NCBI GenBank assembly: GCA_000437515.1
Contig: FR898442.1
Coordinates: 7,970 to 15,133, forward strand
Direction of reading: 5' to 3'
Length of the DNA: 7,164 bases
Source of the DNA: Acidiphilium sp. CAG:727
GTDB lineage: Bacteria; Bacillota; Clostridia; Christensenellales; Borkfalkiaceae
This document shows, piece by piece, positions 1 to 3,861 of the stretch. Within the stretch, counting starts at the first letter, position 1, and each line of letters begins with the position of its first letter. Position numbers and translations under genes: made by a program. A model generated the notes under the pieces. It saw only the letters and a program-made list of their open reading frames with translations. It was not told the DNA's origin and did not search any database.

Positions 1-660
1 CGGCTCGTAGCCGCCGGCGGTCTTTTTGTATTGCATATATACGTCGTTGCCGATTTCGACGTATCTGCCGCAACCGCAGTCGGGTCCGCAATTCGGTCCG
101 CACGGCTTGTCGTTGCGGGGATAGAACCATTCGTTGTCGGGTCCGCACGGCGTGCCTACCGTGCCTTCGAGTTCCCACCAGTTGTCTTTTTTGGGCAGAT
201 AAAATATATGTTCGGGTTTAATGCCGGCTTTTTTGAGGTATTCGGCGGTTTCCTCGTCGCGCGGGGCGGTCGCGTCGCCTTCGAATACGGTAGAGCAGAT
301 TTTTTCGCCGTCAAGACCGAAAATTTTGGTTAAAATATCGTAAGACCATTGAGTTTTTTCGGCTTTGAAGTAATCGCCGAGCGACCAGTTGCCCATCATT
401 TCGAAGAAAGTAAAGTGAGTGGGGTCGCCTACGCTTTCTATGTCTACCGTTCTTACGCAACCCTGAACGTTGCAAAGTCTGGTTTTGCCGGACGGATGCG
501 GTTTTCCGAGAAGATAGGGCATAAGCGGTTGCATGCCCGCTACGTTGAACATAACTCCGGTAGAACCGTCGCCGATAAGAGAAACCGCGCCTATATTTTT
601 ATGACCGCGTTCCTCGTAAAATTTAATCCATGAGTTGCGCAGTTGTTTGGAAGTAATCAT
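1..660 (-). CDS. alaS: Alanyl-tRNA synthetase, N-terminal part (truncated by window edge)
   Basis: This enzyme charges tRNA-Ala with alanine in the cytoplasm. Only the first 220 codons are present, covering most of the class II catalytic core. The translation shows the family signatures in order: NVAGMQPL (39-46), CVRTVDIESVGD (68-79), then THFTFFEMMGNWSLGDYF (81-98), which is the highly diagnostic motif 2 region, and TPCGPDNEWFY (170-180). Residues 187-197 hold four cysteines (C187, C191, C195, C197) before RYVEIGNDVYMQY (199-211). This Cys-rich insertion is, from memory, typical of a variant found in Clostridia and some candidate phyla, and may bind zinc; most relatives read EIWN where this one reads EIGN. 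The start is supported by a GAGG Shine-Dalgarno site (669-672) eight bases upstream and a promoter just beyond. The editing and C-Ala domains would lie left of the window. Confidence 0.96.
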   Translation of the reverse strand, partial: MITSKQLRNSWIKFYEERGHKNIGAVSLIGDGSTGVMFNVAGMQPLMPYLLGKPHPSGKTRLCNVQGCVRTVDIESVGDPTHFTFFEMMGNWSLGDYFKAEKTQWSYDILTKIFGLDGEKICSTVFEGDATAPRDEETAEYLKKAGIKPEHIFYLPKKDNWWELEGTVGTPCGPDNEWFYPRNDKPCGPNCGPDCGCGRYVEIGNDVYMQYKKTAGGYEP

Positions 661-694
661 TTTTTTAGCCTCACAATATGTCGTGTATGCGTAT

Positions 695-723
695 ATTATA
701 TATTACGAACGAAAAAAAGTAAA
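695..723 (-). promoter_or_regulatory. Promoter of alaS
   Basis: On the minus strand a TATAAT box (695-700) follows a TTTACT -35 box (718-723) with a 17-base spacer. Transcription would start near 688, giving a leader of about 28 nt that carries the GAGG ribosome binding site. The leader is too short for a T-box, so alanine-dependent T-box control is not seen here. Confidence 0.72.
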
Positions 724-808
724 ACGTTTTGACGAACTAAACCGAAAGCCGCGGATTTTGTCTTGCATAACCCGTTAATCGACCGTCCGTAATCTTTTTA
801 TCGCCGTT

Positions 809-1606
809 TTATATCGAGCGGTCGGGCGAATTACGGACTTCGCGGGGGGTTCTGCCGTAATACGCCCTGAACTCGTGGTTGAAGTGAGAAATCGTTTCGT
901 ATCCGCATTCGTAACAGACGTCCGTTACGGACATGTCGCCTAAAACGAGCAATTTGAGCGCTGCGTCTAATTTAAGGCGTTTTAAGTAAGATTTGTAATT
1001 TTCGCCCGTAACGAGCGTAAATTGCGACGAAATATAATTCGGGCTTCTGTCGAACAGTTCCGACAGAGTTTTAAGCGACGGGTTTTCTCTGAAACGGTCG
1101 TTTACGAAACTTAAAACGTCGCGCATAAAATTTTTACCCGCGTCTTTCGGCTCGGGGAAGTTTGCCGAAGCAAACAACAGTTGTATAAGAGCGACAAGCA
1201 AAGAATTTGCGTATTTCGCTTTGCCGCCCGCCCGCGACAACAGTCCGCACAGGTCGTCGACGTCTTTCGTCGTTTCGTCGTCGTAAAACGTATAGCCGCC
1301 TTTCAGCGGCGCGTTGCCGAAACATTTTTTTACCACGTCGTTTGAAAATTGAATATTCGTGATTTTAAGGTCGGTGTCGGGCGTTATGTCGTGAAAATCT
1401 TTCGTCGTCAGAAAGAAAGCCGAGTTTTTACCGAATTTTATTTCTTTACCGTTAAAATTCGACGAACCCGCGCCATCGGTTATAATGTCGATTTCGTAAA
1501 AGTCGTGAAAGTGCATTTTGCAGTCGGCTTTTATCGTTTTATACGTTACGCATATTCCGTTTTGCGGAGTAAATATTCTTTTCAAAAGATTCTGTTTTGT
1601 TTTCAT
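809..1606 (-). CDS. AraC-family transcriptional regulator (first), likely regulator of the divergent GH130 gene
   Basis: This is a DNA-binding regulator of about 265 aa, the usual length for AraC proteins with a sensory cupin. The N-terminal cupin-like part has the metal/ligand-type motif KMHFHDFYEIDIITDG (about 30-45), followed by beta-strand-like segments. The C-terminal 100 residues form the double helix-turn-helix: TLSELFDRSPNYISSQF is the first unit, and MSVTDVCYECGYETISHFN followed by FRAYYGRTPREVR is the diagnostic second unit. An in-frame ATG five codons upstream (1621) has no ribosome binding site and lies inside the promoter, so the ATG at 1604-1606 is preferred. It sits six bases after TATAAT and also lacks a Shine-Dalgarno site, suggesting leaderless translation. 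The gene diverges from the phosphorylase gene, the common arrangement for a dedicated regulator. The ligand is unknown; a mannose-containing sugar is an inference from the neighbour. No clear terminator was found between this gene and alaS. Confidence 0.92.
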   Translation of the reverse strand: MKTKQNLLKRIFTPQNGICVTYKTIKADCKMHFHDFYEIDIITDGAGSSNFNGKEIKFGKNSAFFLTTKDFHDITPDTDLKITNIQFSNDVVKKCFGNAPLKGGYTFYDDETTKDVDDLCGLLSRAGGKAKYANSLLVALIQLLFASANFPEPKDAGKNFMRDVLSFVNDRFRENPSLKTLSELFDRSPNYISSQFTLVTGENYKSYLKRLKLDAALKLLVLGDMSVTDVCYECGYETISHFNHEFRAYYGRTPREVRNSPDRSI

Positions 1607-1612
1607 ACGGCG

Positions 1613-1641
1613 ATTATACATCTTTAAGCGTATTTTGTAAA
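1613..1641 (-). promoter_or_regulatory. Promoter of first AraC regulator, abutting its start codon
   Basis: On the minus strand a TTTACA -35 box (1636-1641) is followed after 17 bases by TATAAT (1613-1618). Six bases (1607-1612) then separate it from ATG, so the expected transcription start falls on or next to the A of the start codon (1606). This placement excludes the upstream ATG at 1621 as the start for transcripts from this promoter. Confidence 0.7.
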
Positions 1642-1659
1642 CAGAAATTGCATTTTATA

Positions 1660-1701
1660 AAATAAAATCGTAAGATACGCAAATAAAACCGTAAAAAACT
1701 C
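1660..1701 (+). repeat. Tandem 21-bp direct repeat, probable AraC-type operator
   Basis: Two adjacent 21-bp copies (1660-1680 and 1681-1701) match at 17 of 21 positions, and their first 16 bases (AAATAAAAYCGTAARA) match at 14 of 16. A period of 21 bp is two helical turns, the classical spacing of half-sites for AraC-family dimers (known for the family). The repeat ends directly before the -35 box of the phosphorylase promoter, about -80 to -39 from its predicted start, where an activator would sit. Assignment to the neighbouring regulator is inference. A 12-bp palindrome ATTTTATAAAAT (1652-1663) overlaps the left copy. Confidence 0.62.
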
Positions 1702-1702
1702 C

Positions 1703-1732
1703 TTGAAAAAGTCTTTTTGGTGATGTTATAAT
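1703..1732 (+). promoter_or_regulatory. Promoter of the GH130 gene (extended -10)
   Basis: TTGAAA (1703-1708) and TATAAT (1727-1732) are separated by 18 bases, and the -10 is extended (TGTTATAAT, 1724-1732). Transcription is expected to start near 1739. The -35 box lies immediately after the 21-bp direct repeats, so activation by a regulator bound there is plausible. Confidence 0.75.
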
Positions 1733-1743
1733 GTAAGCGATAA

Positions 1744-1758
1744 TATGGCGATGCCATA
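1744..1758 (+). promoter_or_regulatory. Inverted repeat in the GH130 leader (operator or 5' stem-loop)
   Basis: TATGGC-GAT-GCCATA is a perfect 6-bp inverted repeat with a 3-base centre, lying about five bases into the predicted transcript and four bases before the GAGAGG ribosome binding site (1763-1768). It could be a repressor operator at the start of transcription or an mRNA 5' hairpin affecting stability. The sequence alone does not decide between these. Confidence 0.45.
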
Positions 1759-1774
1759 AAAAGAGAGGTAAAAA

Positions 1775-2746
1775 ATGGTTGATTACGGCGTAAACGACAA
1801 GATGTTCTGGCAGGATACTTCGGATAAAAGCAAATATATCTGGAGGTACGAAAACAATCCGATTATAGACCTTGAAAACAGCGAATTCTGGCACGTTTAT
1901 AACAGCGCGGTCGTAATAAAAGACGGCAAATATACGGGCGTATTCCGTTGCGAAGAAAAGACCGGCAGACCGGATTTGTTTATGGGTTACAGCGACGACG
2001 GCGTAAATTGGGATATAGAAACCGAGCGTATAGTTATGTACAACGAGGACGGCAGCGTTTTCACCTATCCGTACGCTTACGATCCGAGAGTCGTGGGAAT
2101 CGACGGGGTTTATTATATTATTTTCTGCGCCGATATTCAGGGACCGGACATTTATATAGCGAAAACGACCGATTTCAAGCGGTTCGATATGATTCCGACG
2201 GGATTTTTGCCGTTTAACCGTAACGGATCGCTGTTTCCCGAAAAAATCGACGGCAAATATTATATGTTGTCGCGCCCGGACCCCAGCGGAACGTCGTACG
2301 GCAATATATGGATAAGCGAAAGCGAAGACCTCGTGCATTGGGGAAATCACAAACTCGTAATGAAAAATTTCTATCTCGGGGATAATTTCTGGGAAAGAAT
2401 CAAAATCGGCGCGGGACCCATTCCGATAAAGACCGAACGCGGCTGGATACTTATATATCACGGGGTGCAGGCTACGTGTAACGGTCTGAATTACAGTATA
2501 GGCGTCGCTCTGCTCGATTTGAACGATCCGTCAAAGGTATTGAAAAGGGCGGACAGATACGTTCTCACTGCCGAAAAAGATTACGAACGTTGCGGATTTA
2601 CGCCTAACGTATGTTTTCCGTGTTCGGCGCTGTGCAATTCGAAAGGTCAGGTAACGATTTATTACGGGGTTGCCGACACGAATATGGCAATCGCGTTTAC
2701 AACGGTAGATAAACTGCTCGAATTCGTCGATAAATATAATAAATAA
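1775..2746 (+). CDS. GH130 beta-1,4-mannoside phosphorylase (mannosyl-GlcNAc / mannooligosaccharide type)
   Basis: GH130 enzymes split beta-1,4-mannosidic bonds with phosphate, releasing mannose 1-phosphate; acting inside the cell, they save ATP. The 323-aa protein has no signal peptide, consistent with a cytoplasmic enzyme on imported oligosaccharides. Motifs include NSAVVIKDGKYTGVFRCEE (43-61), YDPRVV (102-107; D103 is the expected proton donor), FNRNGSLFPEKIDGKYYMLSRP (split around R149 and R167), KIGAGPIPI (210-218) and LIYHGV (226-231). R149, R167, K210 and H229 fit the remembered phosphate-site residues in type and spacing, favouring a phosphorylase over the hydrolytic GH130 branch. NVCFPCSAL and IYYGVADT near the C-terminus, with the other motifs, resemble the GH130_2 mannosyl-chitobiose phosphorylases of N-glycan use. 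The substrate remains uncertain. The start is fixed by GAGAGG six bases upstream. It is a single-gene unit, closed by a strong terminator, with a divergent AraC regulator. Confidence 0.93.
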   Translation: MVDYGVNDKMFWQDTSDKSKYIWRYENNPIIDLENSEFWHVYNSAVVIKDGKYTGVFRCEEKTGRPDLFMGYSDDGVNWDIETERIVMYNEDGSVFTYPYAYDPRVVGIDGVYYIIFCADIQGPDIYIAKTTDFKRFDMIPTGFLPFNRNGSLFPEKIDGKYYMLSRPDPSGTSYGNIWISESEDLVHWGNHKLVMKNFYLGDNFWERIKIGAGPIPIKTERGWILIYHGVQATCNGLNYSIGVALLDLNDPSKVLKRADRYVLTAEKDYERCGFTPNVCFPCSALCNSKGQVTIYYGVADTNMAIAFTTVDKLLEFVDKYNK

Positions 2747-2776
2747 GATAATAAATAAGACGCCAAAGAGAAAACG

Positions 2777-2809
2777 AAGGCGGGGCGAAAATTTTCGCCC
2801 CGCCTTTTT
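2777..2809. terminator. Bidirectional Rho-independent terminator
   Basis: A perfect 30-bp palindrome (2777-2806) has the arm AAGGCGGGGCGAAAA and its exact complement. On the plus strand the GC-rich stem is followed by TTTTT (2805-2809), ending the GH130 transcript about 30 bases after its stop. On the minus strand the stem is followed by TTCGTTTTC, so it can also end transcripts of the convergent second regulator, whose stop codon is at 2817-2819. The A/T centre can extend the stem or serve as the loop. Confidence 0.92.
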
Positions 2810-2816
2810 GCCGCGT

Positions 2817-3611
2817 TTATTTCTTTTTACCTCTCGATTCTATCGGAGTTTTTTGCATATACTTTTTGTATTGACGGAAGAACGTGGCGTAACTGTTGTA
2901 CGAACACGACTCTATAACTTTGTTTATAGGAACGCCCGTTTTGATAAATTTTTCGATATAGATTAATTTTTTCTGATTGATGTATTTTTTAAGGCTTACG
3001 TTGACGTATTCTTTGAATTTATGCAGCAGCCACGAGGTGCTTACCAAAAACTCTTTCGCGATGATGTCGGCGTTGAGATTCTGCGTGACGTTATCGTCGA
3101 TAAACTTCAGAACGCCGTTTATAATATCGTTCGTCGTTCCGGTTTCCTGAGCCTTCATAGCGGTGCGGGAGTATTTAAGACTCGCAATTATGATCTTTAT
3201 ATAATGTTCGGCGATATGCGCGAATTCTTCTTCGGTGAAGATCGATTCGCTCTTTTTAAGGTCGCAAAACAATTTTTTAACGGAATCATCATCGCCGAAA
3301 GCGTATATCGCGTCGGCGGAATTCAATACGGCGGACAAATCGTCGCTTAAAAAATCGTCGTTGAAACGTATTACCGCGCGCTCGAATTCCTGCCCGGTAA
3401 GAAAACACATATTATGTATCGTCATCGGCGGACAGACGATTAACGTGTCGGGTTTTACCTCATACTTGTTATGTCCGAACGCGAATTCTCCGTTTTCTAT
3501 ATTGAAAATATATTCCAACTCGTAAACGTTGTGAAAATGCGGTTCGAAGTTCGCGTCGTCGGGTTCGGCTTTGGTTATAATGTGGTCGTATTGCAGATTT
3601 TTGGTTATCAT
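2817..3611 (-). CDS. AraC-family transcriptional regulator (second), likely regulator of the divergent lipoprotein gene
   Basis: A 264-aa regulator. The N-terminal cupin-like sensory part contains FEPHFHNVYELEYIF (22-36), a strand-rich stretch and VCPPMTIHNMCF (59-70), the usual histidine-bearing pattern. The C-terminal double helix-turn-helix (about 164-260) has the first recognition region IIAKEFLVSTSWLLHKFKEY and the second INKVIESCSYNSYATFFRQYKKYMQKTPIESR, a clear AraC signature. An ATG 16 codons upstream (3659) is in frame but has no Shine-Dalgarno site and lies beyond the -10 box, so the ATG at 3609-3611 is chosen, six bases after TATAAT. As with the first regulator, no ribosome binding site is visible, consistent with a leaderless mRNA. 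It diverges from the large lipoprotein gene and converges on the phosphorylase gene with a shared terminator. The ligand is unknown. Confidence 0.92.
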   Translation of the reverse strand: MITKNLQYDHIITKAEPDDANFEPHFHNVYELEYIFNIENGEFAFGHNKYEVKPDTLIVCPPMTIHNMCFLTGQEFERAVIRFNDDFLSDDLSAVLNSADAIYAFGDDDSVKKLFCDLKKSESIFTEEEFAHIAEHYIKIIIASLKYSRTAMKAQETGTTNDIINGVLKFIDDNVTQNLNADIIAKEFLVSTSWLLHKFKEYVNVSLKKYINQKKLIYIEKFIKTGVPINKVIESCSYNSYATFFRQYKKYMQKTPIESRGKKK

Positions 3612-3617
3612 AACCCG

Positions 3618-3646
3618 ATTATAACATATATTTGCAAGAAATGCAA
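3618..3646 (-). promoter_or_regulatory. Promoter of second AraC regulator, abutting its start codon
   Basis: On the minus strand an extended -10, TGTTATAAT (3618-3626), lies 17 bases after a weak TTGCAT -35 (3641-3646). Only six bases (3612-3617) separate TATAAT from the ATG, so the predicted transcription start is at the A of the start codon (3611). The -35 is itself one of the TTGCA repeats, which would allow repression by whatever binds there, possibly the regulator itself. Confidence 0.66.
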
Positions 3647-3659
3647 TATTTTTATGCAA
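3632..3659 (-). repeat. Three TTGCA-type repeats between divergent promoters (possible operator)
   Basis: Read on the minus strand, TTGCAT (3654-3659), TTGCAT (3641-3646) and TTGCAA (3632-3637) occur in the same orientation. The outer pair is 22 bp apart, and on the plus strand both read TNTGCAAGANNT. The cluster covers the -35 of the regulator and ends about nine bases before the -35 of the lipoprotein promoter. That position and near two-turn spacing suit an AraC-type operator, but the repeats are short and the region is A/T rich. Confidence 0.42.
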
Positions 3660-3668
3660 GATTTAATA

Positions 3669-3697
3669 TTGACTATGCTTTTTGCTTATGTTATAAT
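3669..3697 (+). promoter_or_regulatory. Promoter of the large lipoprotein gene (extended -10)
   Basis: TTGACT (3669-3674) and TATAAT (3692-3697) have a 17-base spacer, and the -10 is extended as TGTTATAAT (3689-3697). It is the closest to consensus of the five promoters in the window. Transcription should start near 3704, leaving a leader of about 158 nt. Confidence 0.78.
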
Positions 3698-3703
3698 ACG
3701 GGA

Positions 3704-3861
3704 GTAAAAGGTTTGGGGGAGTATTATACTCTTTCGACACTGTTGCGAAGTTTGCCGCGACGGTTTTGAAAAAAGGGGTACCCCTTTCCTCGTTTCCAAC
3801 GAGGAAATCTCTTGAATGAGAAAAATATAAAGCCGACGTATAATGCGGCGCGGAGGGAAAA
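3704..3861 (+). promoter_or_regulatory. Long structured 5' leader of the lipoprotein gene
   Basis: The predicted leader is much longer than those of the other genes here. It holds GAGTAT-T-ATACTC (3719-3731), the 16-base palindrome AAAGGGGTACCCCTTT (3772-3787) and a hairpin with a perfect 10-bp stem, TTTCCTCGTT / AACGAGGAAA with loop TCC (3785-3807). The last two share bases 3785-3787, so they compete slightly. A weak GCCG/CGGC pairing (3832-3835 with 3846-3849) lies just before the GGAGGG ribosome binding site (3852-3857). No known riboswitch was recognised and no plus-strand U-run follows the hairpins, so a classical attenuator is not shown. On the minus strand the palindrome is followed by six T, a weak terminator-like element for antisense transcripts. 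Confidence 0.45.

Noticed and set aside
31..633. Two plus-strand open frames opposite alaS
   Set aside because: They mirror the alanyl-tRNA synthetase frame, whose conserved motifs are unambiguous.
661..808. T-box riboswitch or terminator between the first regulator and alaS
   Set aside because: The predicted alaS leader is only about 28 nt and no T-box sequence is seen. A palindrome AAAACGTTTT (721-730) followed by T-rich sequence on the minus strand is too short and loopless to call a terminator.
1655..2461. 268-codon open frame on the minus strand opposite the GH130 gene
   Set aside because: Its translation has no family motifs, while the plus strand encodes the full GH130 signature with promoter and ribosome binding site.
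3612..3659. Upstream ATG at 3659 as the start of the second regulator
   Set aside because: It lacks a ribosome binding site, and the extra 16 residues would be encoded across the promoter's own -35 and -10 boxes.
3816..3830. Tiny leader peptide ATG-AGA-AAA-ATA-TAA before the lipoprotein gene
   Set aside because: Only four codons, with a GAGG eleven bases upstream that is buried in the 10-bp hairpin; no codon bias or attenuator structure supports it.
3839..3844. Second TATAAT box just before the lipoprotein gene
   Set aside because: No -35 at a suitable spacing and no extended -10; it would leave almost no leader before the ribosome binding site, and the 3669-3697 promoter is far better.
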